Source: an uncultured Eubacteriales bacterium (GTDB lineage Bacteria; Bacillota; Clostridia; Lachnospirales; Lachnospiraceae). From it: a DNA stretch of 64,000 nucleotides. Every line of letters starts with the position of its first letter. The first letter of the stretch is position 1. The DNA is taken from NCBI GenBank assembly GCA_900542465.1, contig UQNS01000004.1, positions 62,001 through 126,000 of the forward strand, in the 5' to 3' direction. Shown piece by piece: positions 7,625-15,377 of this stretch. A program made the position numbers and the translations under genes. The notes under the pieces were generated by a model. That model was not told the origin of the DNA, ran no database searches, and saw nothing but the letters and a program-made list of their open reading frames with translations.

Positions 7625-8860
7625 TTAGTTTGCTGAGGTCGTTGCTTCTGTTGACTGAGAAGGCTGAGTTGTCGCAGCTTCCTCTTTCACATTTGATGCG
7701 AACCACTCCGCAGTCTTGGCTCTGAGAGTATTATATCCGACCTCACAGTTAAGCTGCTTTCCATACTTTTCAATAAGCTGCTGGTATGAGGTATATCCAT
7801 AATATGATGCATATTGATTACCAAACTTGGTAAGGTCTGCTACTGATATATTTATCTTGTTCTGAGATGCGATAACACTGATTGCCATCTTTTCCTTCAT
7901 GTATTTCTTGACTGAATTCTTACAATATTCATCGTAAGCTGCATCATCCGAAACCTTTATAGTTGCCTTAAGATAATCCTGAAAAGTCTTATAGCCTTTG
8001 GCACTTCCGTATGTATTATACTGAGACTGCATATTAGTCTTCATATTGGATACATATGCCTGGAGTTCCTCTTCAGGATATTCAGATACTGTATAACCTG
8101 TTTCCTCCAGCTTAGCGATCGCCTCTGAAAGGATCTTTGTATCGTTGTTAAGTTTCGCTGCATCGTGAAGCGCGGTCTTAACGCCCTTTTTCAGATCATC
8201 AACTGTTTTAAGATTTGCTCCATATCCGTCCACCTCAAGCTTAGCTGCATTTGCCTTAACAACATCATCTGTTAGTTCAGGAGCCGTTTTTCTTGTTATC
8301 TTAGTGATCTTTACTTTGAAGACAGCATTCTTTCCTGCCAGGTTACTTGATGAGTAGTTGTCCGGAAATTTTACCGGGATCTCATATTCCTGGTTAGCCT
8401 GCTTTCCAACGAGTCCCTTATCAAGGTCACTTATAAACTTACCTGATCCTATAGTGTAGGACTGGTCTGTCGCGCTTCCATTCTCAAAAGCCTGTCCGTC
8501 CATGTAACCCGTATAGTTAAGTACGATAGCATCGCCTGACTGAGTCGTTCCGCCGGACGTAACATCCTCTTCCTTGGTAAACTTTTTCTTTATAGTTTCC
8601 AGCTGTTTATCTACAGCATCGTCGGTAATATTTTCATTGGAACGATCCACTGCTGCAACTGTCAGATTCTTATAGTCTCCCAGCTTTATTTTATCCTTAT
8701 ATACGTCTGCTGTATGCTTATAAAAATCATTGTACTCCATAGCCGTAATATTAGTGTTCTTGGTAGAAGTACCATTAAACTTATTAGTTCCGCATGCCGT
8801 TAACGTAATCGCCGCAGCCCCAACTGCCGCCAGTCCCATTGTTACACCTACTTTATTCAT
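7625..8860 (-). CDS. Trigger-factor-like FKBP-type peptidyl-prolyl isomerase lipoprotein
   Basis: This is a predicted surface foldase of 411 aa. It starts with a lipoprotein signal (hydrophobic 8-22, lipobox LTAC with Cys23). An FKBP domain follows at about 105-190 (GDAIVLNYTGYMDG, then IPVKFPDNY). A long helical region at about 195-400 resembles the chaperone arms of trigger factor, and a Ser/Thr/Ala tail ends the protein. The ribosome-binding N-terminal domain of true trigger factor is replaced by the signal peptide. It would help proteins fold after export, like PrsA in function but of a different family. The start follows GGGAGGG. It is monocistronic, with its own promoter and terminator. 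Confidence 0.85.
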   Translation of the reverse strand: MNKVGVTMGLAAVGAAAITLTACGTNKFNGTSTKNTNITAMEYNDFYKHTADVYKDKIKLGDYKNLTVAAVDRSNENITDDAVDKQLETIKKKFTKEEDVTSGGTTQSGDAIVLNYTGYMDGQAFENGSATDQSYTIGSGKFISDLDKGLVGKQANQEYEIPVKFPDNYSSSNLAGKNAVFKVKITKITRKTAPELTDDVVKANAAKLEVDGYGANLKTVDDLKKGVKTALHDAAKLNNDTKILSEAIAKLEETGYTVSEYPEEELQAYVSNMKTNMQSQYNTYGSAKGYKTFQDYLKATIKVSDDAAYDEYCKNSVKKYMKEKMAISVIASQNKINISVADLTKFGNQYASYYGYTSYQQLIEKYGKQLNCEVGYNTLRAKTAEWFASNVKEEAATTQPSQSTEATTSAN

Positions 8861-8902
8861 AAAGCCCTCCCAAATCTCATATGTCTTGGTCCAATAAGGC
8901 TA

Positions 8903-8931
8903 TTTATAACATAAAACCCCCTAAAAGTGAA
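8903..8931 (-). promoter_or_regulatory. Promoter of the FKBP lipoprotein gene
   Basis: TTCACT (8926-8931), a 17-nt spacer and TATAAA (8903-8908) with an extended TG before the -10, on the minus strand. Confidence 0.55.
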
Positions 8932-8967
8932 TATTTTTCATACAATGTTAATATTCGACCGGCTTAT

Positions 8968-8982
8968 ATGCTAGAATAGCAT
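8968..8982 (+). promoter_or_regulatory. Extended -10 promoter of apbE overlapped by a 15-bp inverted repeat
   Basis: TG (8969-8970) one base before TAGAAT (8972-8977) forms an extended -10 for apbE. The same bases form a perfect inverted repeat, ATGCTA-gaa-TAGCAT, which could be a repressor site. No regulator is adjacent to suggest which. Confidence 0.4.
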
Positions 8983-9027
8983 TTATAAATTCAGGGAAAT
9001 AAATATAGTAGAAAGAAAAAAATTAAT

Positions 9028-10086
9028 ATGTCATTATCAACGAAAAGAAAAATCAAAAAAACTTTGGTCCTTTCTGCCGCTGTTGGTCTGATAAGTGTTT
9101 TAGGGGTAAACCTTTCAGGCTGTGCAAATAGAAATGGCAGCGCTATATTAAAGGAACCTATAAAAGCCAATGATTTTAAGCTGGACACTTACGTATCTGT
9201 AAATATTTACGATGACGTAGACCCTTCCATTGCAAAGGATACCCTTGCACAATGCGATAAATATGAAGATATTTTTTCCATGCAGAAAGAAGGTTCTGTT
9301 CTATGGAAGGTAAATCACGATCAGATAACAACTATTCCAGCAGACCTTGGCAAAGCTATAGATGCAGCTTTGGAAATATCCAATAAAACGGACGGAAACT
9401 TCCAGATCAGTATTGGTCGCGTCTCCAGTCTGTGGGATTTTTCCTCAGATAAAAAAATAATTCCTCCGGAGTCGGCCTTAAAGGAGGCTCTTGCTACCGT
9501 AGATGACTCAAAAATAAGTGTACGCCCCCTGGACCCTGGTGATCCGAATGGTGATTGGACAATAAACAAGCCCAAACAGACTATAATAGATCTCGGCGCC
9601 GTAGCAAAGGGATATATTGCAGACCGCTTAAAAGAGTATCTGGCCTCCAGATTAGTCAGACACGCCCTGATCAATCTCGGCGGCAACGTATTATGCATGG
9701 GCGGCAAAGGTAATGACCCATTTAAGATCGGTATACAAAAGCCTTTCGCAAGCTCCGGTACGACTTCGGCAATTCTTTCTCTTAAAGATAAGTCATCTGT
9801 ATCATCCGGTATCTCCGAACGATATTTTAAGGGTGACGACGGAAAGCTTTACCACCATATTTTAAATCCCAAGACCGGTTACCCATATGACAACAATCTC
9901 TATCAGGTCACTATTATTTCCGACAGTTCTCTTGATGGAGACTGTCTCAGCACCACATGTTATGTATTAGGACTGGAAAAGGGTATGAAATTTATAGAAT
10001 CACTGAAAGACTTTGAAGCTGTCTTCATAACCAGTGATCAGGAACTGCACTATTCATCAGGAGCGAAACAATATGCCATTCATTAG
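9028..10086 (+). CDS. apbE: FAD:protein FMN transferase (ApbE), lipoprotein
   Basis: ApbE covalently attaches FMN from FAD to threonine in exported or membrane flavoproteins such as RnfG, RnfD or extracellular flavin reductases. The 352-aa protein has a lipoprotein signal with Cys32 in LSGC. The ApbE core has DLGAVAKGYIADRL near 190-203, INLGGNVLCMGG near 214-225, SSGISERYF near 260, HHILNPKTGYPYDN near 276-289, and a metal-site segment DGDCLSTTCYVLG near 306-318. No target flavoprotein gene is adjacent. It overlaps plsC by 14 nt, so the two are probably coupled. Confidence 0.93.
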   Translation: MSLSTKRKIKKTLVLSAAVGLISVLGVNLSGCANRNGSAILKEPIKANDFKLDTYVSVNIYDDVDPSIAKDTLAQCDKYEDIFSMQKEGSVLWKVNHDQITTIPADLGKAIDAALEISNKTDGNFQISIGRVSSLWDFSSDKKIIPPESALKEALATVDDSKISVRPLDPGDPNGDWTINKPKQTIIDLGAVAKGYIADRLKEYLASRLVRHALINLGGNVLCMGGKGNDPFKIGIQKPFASSGTTSAILSLKDKSSVSSGISERYFKGDDGKLYHHILNPKTGYPYDNNLYQVTIISDSSLDGDCLSTTCYVLGLEKGMKFIESLKDFEAVFITSDQELHYSSGAKQYAIH

Positions 10087-10807
10087 AACTATCGTTAGTT
10101 TAGCCTATGTACTTCTATTCATGATATTGAGTATATTTACTCTTCCCTGCGAGTACTTTCTTCGCAGGAAAAATAAAGTAAAGGCTCAGCAATATTCTCA
10201 AAGACTTATAAATTGGGGCTTTGCATGTCTTACAGCACTTTCAGGTGCTAAAAATACTATAAAAGGTTCAGAAAATATACCAAAAGGGGACGCTGTCTTA
10301 TTTGTAGCTAACCACAGGAGTTTCTATGATCTGATCTTAGGTTATCCTCATCTATCCATCCCTACATCTATAGTCGCTAAGGAATCTTTAAAAAAGGTTC
10401 CCTTTATCGGCGCATGGATGAAAAGGATAGGATGTCTTTTTCTTGCCAGAGATGACATGAGAGCCGGTATGAAAATGATAATGGATGGTATCACCCTTAT
10501 AAAAAGTGGTACCTCTGTTCTGATCTTTCCTGAAGGCACCAGGAATGAGGGTGATGGCATCCAGGAATTTCATGCAGGAAGCTTTAAATTAGCAATAAAA
10601 CCCGGAGCAAAGATCGTCCCAATGGTGATCACCAATACACGCGAAGTATTTGAAGACCATTTTCCATGGCTGCATCCGCAAAATACATGTATTGAATTTC
10701 TGCCTCCCGTTGATACAAAAGATCTATCAAAGGAAGAATTGAAAACTATCCATGAAAAGATCCGTCAGGATATGCTTGTCGTATTTAACCGCAATATTGG
10801 CAGCTGA
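10073..10807 (+). CDS. plsC: 1-acyl-sn-glycerol-3-phosphate acyltransferase
   Basis: PlsC adds the second acyl chain to lysophosphatidic acid at the membrane. The 244-aa protein has an N-terminal membrane helix (about 5-25), the catalytic HX4D motif NHRSFYD (His81, Asp86) and the substrate motif FPEGTR (152-157). The ATG at 10073 is chosen because AGGAG at 10059-10063 lies the right distance upstream. Earlier in-frame codons from 10034 lie inside apbE and lack a ribosome site. Overlap with apbE suggests one transcript. Confidence 0.93.
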   Translation: MPFIRTIVSLAYVLLFMILSIFTLPCEYFLRRKNKVKAQQYSQRLINWGFACLTALSGAKNTIKGSENIPKGDAVLFVANHRSFYDLILGYPHLSIPTSIVAKESLKKVPFIGAWMKRIGCLFLARDDMRAGMKMIMDGITLIKSGTSVLIFPEGTRNEGDGIQEFHAGSFKLAIKPGAKIVPMVITNTREVFEDHFPWLHPQNTCIEFLPPVDTKDLSKEELKTIHEKIRQDMLVVFNRNIGS

Positions 10808-10842
10808 TAAATATAAAAAACATAGTTTTTGCGTTATATCTA

Positions 10843-10851
10843 TGCTATACT
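10843..10851 (+). promoter_or_regulatory. Extended -10 promoter of the small membrane protein gene
   Basis: TG-C-TATACT (10843-10851) lies about 38 nt upstream of the start at 10889, with no good -35. Confidence 0.45.
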
Positions 10852-10888
10852 ATATCGCAGTTTTTAATTAATTCTAGGAGGATGACTC

Positions 10889-11308
10889 ATGCCTATTTGG
10901 TTAATCATTTTACTGATTGCTGTTGCAGCTGCTGCAGTAGCTCTCTTAATTGTTTACTTTACTGTCGGCAAAAAAATGCAGAAAAGACAGGATGAAACAC
11001 AGGCTGCTATCGATCAGACTAAGCAGACTATGGATATGTTAATTATCGACAAGAAAAAGCTTCCTCTTAAGGAAGCAGGTCTTCCTAAGATCGTTTTAGA
11101 ACAGGCTCCAAAAAGGGTCCATAACCGTAAAATGCCGATCGTCAAGGCTAAAGCCGGCGGTAAGATCATTTCCCTGGTTGCCGATAAAAAAGTATTTGAC
11201 ACCATACCTGTCAAAACAAATGTAAAAGCTGAAGTTTCAGGTATATATCTTGTTGGTTTCAGACCAACACGTGGAAGTAAGCCGATCGAACCGGTAAAAA
11301 AGAAATAA
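10889..11308 (+). CDS. Unrecognised single-span membrane protein with basic tail
   Basis: I do not recognise this 139-aa protein. Residues 3-26 form one strongly hydrophobic, Ala/Ile/Leu-rich helix. It is followed by a charged, Gln-rich stretch (about 28-52) that could be a coiled coil, then a Lys-rich region with beta-like segments (VKAKAGGKIISLVADKKVF) and a KPIEPVKKK end. An N-out or N-in signal anchor with a cytoplasmic basic domain is likely. It has a good ribosome site (GGAGG), its own extended -10 promoter and its own terminator, which suggests a real, independently expressed gene. Confidence 0.75.
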   Translation: MPIWLIILLIAVAAAAVALLIVYFTVGKKMQKRQDETQAAIDQTKQTMDMLIIDKKKLPLKEAGLPKIVLEQAPKRVHNRKMPIVKAKAGGKIISLVADKKVFDTIPVKTNVKAEVSGIYLVGFRPTRGSKPIEPVKKK

Positions 11309-11319
11309 TATCTTTCTTT

Positions 11320-11361
11320 TAAAGGAAGCGGAAAAAATATTTTCTCTGCTTCCTTTTTTTA
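11320..11361 (+). terminator. Terminator after the small membrane protein gene
   Basis: AAAGGAAGC pairs with GCTTCCTTT around an A/T-rich loop, followed by a T run. Confidence 0.8.
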
Positions 11362-11439
11362 TACCTTTTTTCAGGCTTTCATGTATAATCGTTAGTAACA
11401 TTTTGATAAAAACGATCATCCAGATTGCAGGAGGAGCTT

Positions 11440-12891
11440 ATGGCAAGGAATCTTACACTTCTTACAGACCTTTACGAACTGACAATGATGCAGGGTTATT
11501 TTAAGGCAAATAATCACAAACGTGTTATTTTCGACCTTTTCTTCAGAAAAAACCCCTTTCAGGGCGGCTATGCCATTATGTGCGGACTGGAGCAATTGAT
11601 CGAATATATCGAAGATCTGCATTTTACGGATGAAGATATTAAATATCTCAGATCTACAGGGCAATTTGATGATTATTTCCTCGGATCATTAAAAGATTTC
11701 AGATTTACCGGAAATATCGATGCTATCCCCGAAGGCACCGTGGTCTTCCCAAATGAACCTCTTGTTAAGATCAAAGCTCCTATAGATCAGGCACAGCTGA
11801 TCGAGTCAGCTGTCCTTAATATAATCAACCACCAAAGCCTCATTGCAACAAAGGCAGCTCGAGTCGTCAGTGCCGCCCGAGGAAGCGGCATAATGGAATT
11901 CGGACTCAGACGGGCTCAGGGACCCGATGCCGCTATCTACGGAGCAAGAGCTGCAGTGATAGCCGGATGCGTTGGAACAAGCAATGTGCTGGCCGGCCAG
12001 AAGTTTAATATACCCGTGATGGGAACTCATGCCCACAGCTGGATCATGTCATTTCCAACCGAATACGAAGCATTCAGGACTTACGCTCAGCTATACCCTG
12101 AAAACTGTATCCTGCTTGTAGATACCTACGATACATTAGCATCAGGGCTTCCCAATGCTATTCGTGTCTTCCGTGAATTAAAGGATGAGGGTGTTGAATT
12201 TGGAAGCTACGGGATCCGCCTTGATTCAGGAGACCTTGCATATCTTACTAAACAGGCACGCATCATGCTGGATGAATCCGGGTTTTCTGATGCAAAGATC
12301 TCAGCCTCAGGAGATCTGGACGAATATCTGGTTGAATCCCTGATCGCACAGGGGGCTAAAATAGATGCCTGGGGGATCGGAACCAAGCTGATCACCGCTA
12401 AAGATGATCCCGCCTTTGGAGGTGTTTATAAATTAGCCGCCATTGAAGGCGATAGTGGAGAAATGATCCCTAAGATCAAGATATCCGAAAATACGGTCAA
12501 GATCACTAATCCCGGAGATAAGGTCATCTATAGAATATACGGAGAACATGGAACTATCTTTGCTGATCTTATCGCTCTTGCTCATGAGAGGTTCGATGAA
12601 AACGAACCTTTAGAGCTGTTCGATCCTAAAGAGACCTGGAAAAGAACTATAATGGAACCTGGCAAATATAAGATCAGGCCTCTCCATGTCAATATCTTCA
12701 AGGATGGCCGCTGTGTTTATGAAAGTCCGTCTGTCATGGATATACGCAGATATCGTGCCGAAGAGATCGAAACGATATGGGAAGAATCCCGCAGGATCCT
12801 TAACCCTCATGAGGTCCATGTTGATCTTTCTCAGGAACTTTTTGATCTTAAGAATGAATTATTGATGAACAGAAGAAATATACAAGCATAA
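11440..12891 (+). CDS. pncB: Nicotinate phosphoribosyltransferase
   Basis: PncB makes nicotinate mononucleotide from nicotinate and PRPP using ATP, the salvage entry to NAD. The 483-aa protein opens with NLTLLTDLYELTMMQGYF, has FDLFFRKNPF near 30-40 and the central GTHAHSWIMSFPTE near 191-204, and carries the phosphate-binding RLDSGDLAYL near 261-270 and SASGDLDEYL. The ATG at 11440 follows AGGAGGAG. An upstream in-frame ATG at 11425 has no ribosome site. A TATAAT at 11384-11389 probably starts the transcript. Confidence 0.95.
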   Translation: MARNLTLLTDLYELTMMQGYFKANNHKRVIFDLFFRKNPFQGGYAIMCGLEQLIEYIEDLHFTDEDIKYLRSTGQFDDYFLGSLKDFRFTGNIDAIPEGTVVFPNEPLVKIKAPIDQAQLIESAVLNIINHQSLIATKAARVVSAARGSGIMEFGLRRAQGPDAAIYGARAAVIAGCVGTSNVLAGQKFNIPVMGTHAHSWIMSFPTEYEAFRTYAQLYPENCILLVDTYDTLASGLPNAIRVFRELKDEGVEFGSYGIRLDSGDLAYLTKQARIMLDESGFSDAKISASGDLDEYLVESLIAQGAKIDAWGIGTKLITAKDDPAFGGVYKLAAIEGDSGEMIPKIKISENTVKITNPGDKVIYRIYGEHGTIFADLIALAHERFDENEPLELFDPKETWKRTIMEPGKYKIRPLHVNIFKDGRCVYESPSVMDIRRYRAEEIETIWEESRRILNPHEVHVDLSQELFDLKNELLMNRRNIQA

Positions 12892-12897
12892 AAAAGC

Positions 12898-12933
12898 AGG
12901 AGCGTCGGTCAATTATCGATGCTCCTCATTTTT
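12898..12933 (+). terminator. Terminator after pncB
   Basis: A stem of GGAGCGTCG with CGATGCTCC (one GU pair), followed by ATTTTTAT. Confidence 0.75.
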
Positions 12934-12941
12934 ATATTATC

Positions 12942-13280
12942 TCATTTCTTTAATGAATATACGGAATCCAAAAGTTTTCTCGTATATTCTTCTTTGGCAT
13001 TTCTTTTTAAATGCCTTGCTTCCAGTATTTCTACCAGCTTGCCTGACCTCATTACGACTACCCTGTCACAGAAATGCTCTGCCAGCGCCAGATCATGAGT
13101 TATGAGTATATTTGTGAAATCAGCCTTCTTCTGGCATTCGGAAAGCAAGGTCAATATTTTTTTCTGAATGGAAACATCCAGCGCCGAAGTTGCCTCATCA
13201 CATACCAGTATGCTTGGTGAGACAGCTACCGCTCTGGCAATACATACTCGCTGCAGTTCCCCTCCTTTCTGTCTATTCAA
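12942..13280 (-). pseudogene. 5'-truncated ABC transporter ATPase (peptide/nickel type)
   Basis: Only the C-terminal half of an ABC ATPase remains (112 codons from a TTG). It begins at the signature region, where LSGGE has become QKGGELQR. It then keeps Walker B and D-loop (ILVCDEATSALD near 29-40) and the switch ITHDLALAEHFCDRVVVMR near 59-77. Walker A and the Q-loop are missing, and a TAA lies just upstream in frame. The downstream half resembles DppF/NikE-type subunits. No permease or binding-protein gene is adjacent. It is most likely a remnant that cannot hydrolyse ATP. Confidence 0.8.
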
Positions 13281-13340
13281 TGAATATTTGAGACGATTTT
13301 ATCATAATGGAAATATCAAATTAATCCTCCCATGAGGGAT

Positions 13341-13380
13341 AAAAAAACGACACAGCCGATATCACTATCAACTGTGCCGA
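13341..13380 (-). terminator. Terminator of the galE-glmM-ispE-gntR-DUF1934 operon
   Basis: CGGCACAG pairs with CTGTGTCG on the minus strand, followed by seven T. Confidence 0.8.
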
Positions 13381-13386
13381 TATTTT

Positions 13387-13812
13387 TTAAAATTCTATAT
13401 ATATTTTCATATCATAATCGCCTACCAGACCTCCGGCCTGATAAAGTGAATATTTTATTTTTATTTCCATATCCGTCTCGCCCAGACGTGTTATATCCAG
13501 ACTGTGAGTATGATTTTCCATCTCAAGGTCTCCATATGGCGTTGATAAGACGAACGGGACCCTGCTGCCTGACGAGAATTCAGTGCTAGCCGAAGACGAT
13601 CCCTTTTTAGACCATTCCATCCTGTTCGGAGATATCTTAAGAAGATGAGTGTTTTTCCCATTTTCGCCTTCATCATGAACAAAAGAAACGACCCTGTTTT
13701 CTCCAACGATGCTGGTATTTCCCCCGCAGATGATCTCTTCTTCTTCACCATCCTGATTTCTGATCATTTTGACCTTTACATTAGATACTTCCACTTTCAG
13801 CTTCCTTTTCAT
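13387..13812 (-). CDS. DUF1934 family protein (YwiB-like)
   Basis: A 141-aa protein of the DUF1934/YwiB family, a calycin-like beta-barrel found in Firmicutes with no settled function. Features are a run of predicted beta strands, an acidic stretch DGEEEEIICGG near 21-31, and the family C-terminus with SLYQAGGLVGDYDMKIYIEF. Its start lies 32 nt inside the end of the gntR gene, so its translation is probably coupled. It is the last gene of the operon, with a terminator just behind. Confidence 0.8.
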   Translation of the reverse strand: MKRKLKVEVSNVKVKMIRNQDGEEEEIICGGNTSIVGENRVVSFVHDEGENGKNTHLLKISPNRMEWSKKGSSSASTEFSSGSRVPFVLSTPYGDLEMENHTHSLDITRLGETDMEIKIKYSLYQAGGLVGDYDMKIYIEF

Positions 13813-14479
13813 GTAATTCTATAGCAGCTGTAATATCATGCTCCTGCTTATATATGTGCTTACGAATAGAATTACGGGCAGCTTCCACATCTCTGTTCAC
13901 TATCTTTTCAAGGATCTCATTATGCTCATCAATAAGAGATCTTCGAGTGGATTCATTTTTAATGTGCTCCAGTCTGTACCTGTATATCTGTTCGCGCAGA
14001 TTGTTAATGATCTGTATAAGACGTCTGTTTCCCGTCGCCTTATAAATAATGTCATGAAATTTAATATCTGCATCCGCCATTGTAAGGACATCACCTGACT
14101 TGACTGCAGCTTCGAAGACCTTGCTGGCATTTTTGAGCTCTGACAGACCTTCACTTGTGATCCTGTGGCAGCATAATTCTACTGCTAATTCTTCCAATGT
14201 TGATCTTACTTCCAGAACATCCTGCATATCTCTCTTGGTAATATTAGCAACCTCTGCGCCCCTTCTTGGTATCATAGTCACGAGCCCTTCCAGCTCCAGT
14301 TTCCTGATAGCCTCACGGACAGGCGTCCTGCTTACTCCCAGCTGGTTCGCCAGTTGGATCTCCATAAGCCTTTCTCCCGGCTGCAGATCTCCCTGTAAAA
14401 TTGCCTGACGAAGCCTTAAAAACACAACCTCACGTAATGGCAGGCTAAGACTTGCATCCAATCTCATATCATCTTTCAT
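13781..14479 (-). CDS. GntR family regulator with FCD domain
   Basis: A 232-aa FadR-subfamily regulator. The winged helix is at about 12-75 (LRQAILQGDLQPGERL, then LGVSRTPVREAIRKLELEGLV over two stretches). The all-helical FCD ligand domain is at about 85-220, keeping the metal-site residues seen in the family (Asp and His in DIKFHDII, His in DEHNEIL, His in RKHIYK). The ligand is unknown. It overlaps the ispE stop by 4 nt (ATGA) and sits in a cell-wall and isoprenoid operon, so it may control that operon, but this is inference. Confidence 0.9.
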   Translation of the reverse strand: MKDDMRLDASLSLPLREVVFLRLRQAILQGDLQPGERLMEIQLANQLGVSRTPVREAIRKLELEGLVTMIPRRGAEVANITKRDMQDVLEVRSTLEELAVELCCHRITSEGLSELKNASKVFEAAVKSGDVLTMADADIKFHDIIYKATGNRRLIQIINNLREQIYRYRLEHIKNESTRRSLIDEHNEILEKIVNRDVEAARNSIRKHIYKQEHDITAAIELHEKEAESGSI

Positions 14480-15363
14480 TGAACACTCCTTGCCATAAAG
14501 ACCTCTGCGTCTCTATATTTTAAAGTCATTATCTCCACAATCTTCTTAGCCGCTCTTTCATCTGGAAAAATACCATATACAGTTGGACCGCTTCCACTCA
14601 TCAGAGCCTTTACGGCTCCTCCTGACTCAATGTCCTTCTTTATCTCACCAACCACAGGGTTTGACTTTATAATTACCCTCTCAAACGAGTTCTCCATAAG
14701 ACCGGCTATTTCATTCAATCCTTTTCCCTCTTCTATGGCCGCCACCAAGCCATCGATGTCAGGATGCTTTCTGCCAGTGTCTGAATCGATCGCGTTGTAG
14801 GCCTGTCCTGTCGAAACTCCCACCTTGGGTTTCACAAGAACAAATACCGCATCCGGAAAATTCCTGATGCCTCGGATCTTTTCTCCTCTGCCTGTCGCCA
14901 GCGCTGTTCCTCCGACGACACAGTAAGGAACATCCGAGCCTATTATCGCTCCTATATCCATTCTTTTCTCTGCAGAAAGAGCAGTACTGAAAAGTTCATC
15001 CATTCCATTGATAACAGCTGCTGCATCAGTGCTTCCACCTGCAAGCCCTGCTTCCTTAGGAATATTTTTTTCAATAAAAATATTAACACCAAATTTCACA
15101 TTTGAAAAATATTTTTTTTCTTTTACCTTTGAAATAAATGCATTTGCCGCTTTAACCGCCAGATTTCTATGATCTGTCGGCAGCGCAGAATCATCAGTAA
15201 TAAGATGGATCTCATCATCCGATCTTCTTTCCAGAGTGACTCTATCACTTAGATCTAAAGAATGCATAACCATCTTTACTTCGTGATATCCATCTTCTCT
15301 GGGATAGCAGACATCAAGTCCCAGATTGATTTTTGCATTTGCTCTTATTTCTATCTTATCCAT
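14476..15363 (-). CDS. ispE: 4-diphosphocytidyl-2-C-methyl-D-erythritol kinase
   Basis: IspE phosphorylates CDP-methylerythritol with ATP, the fourth step of the MEP isoprenoid pathway that supplies undecaprenyl phosphate. At 295 aa it is a GHMP kinase with the N-terminal ANAKINLGLDV, the glycine-rich ATP loop PKEAGLAGGSTDAAAV near 102-117, and the C-terminal LMSGSGPTVYGIF near 254-266. It lies 14 nt after glmM and overlaps gntR by 4 nt. Confidence 0.95.
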   Translation of the reverse strand: MDKIEIRANAKINLGLDVCYPREDGYHEVKMVMHSLDLSDRVTLERRSDDEIHLITDDSALPTDHRNLAVKAANAFISKVKEKKYFSNVKFGVNIFIEKNIPKEAGLAGGSTDAAAVINGMDELFSTALSAEKRMDIGAIIGSDVPYCVVGGTALATGRGEKIRGIRNFPDAVFVLVKPKVGVSTGQAYNAIDSDTGRKHPDIDGLVAAIEEGKGLNEIAGLMENSFERVIIKSNPVVGEIKKDIESGGAVKALMSGSGPTVYGIFPDERAAKKIVEIMTLKYRDAEVFMARSVQ

Positions 15364-15377
15364 ACCTTTTTACCCGA

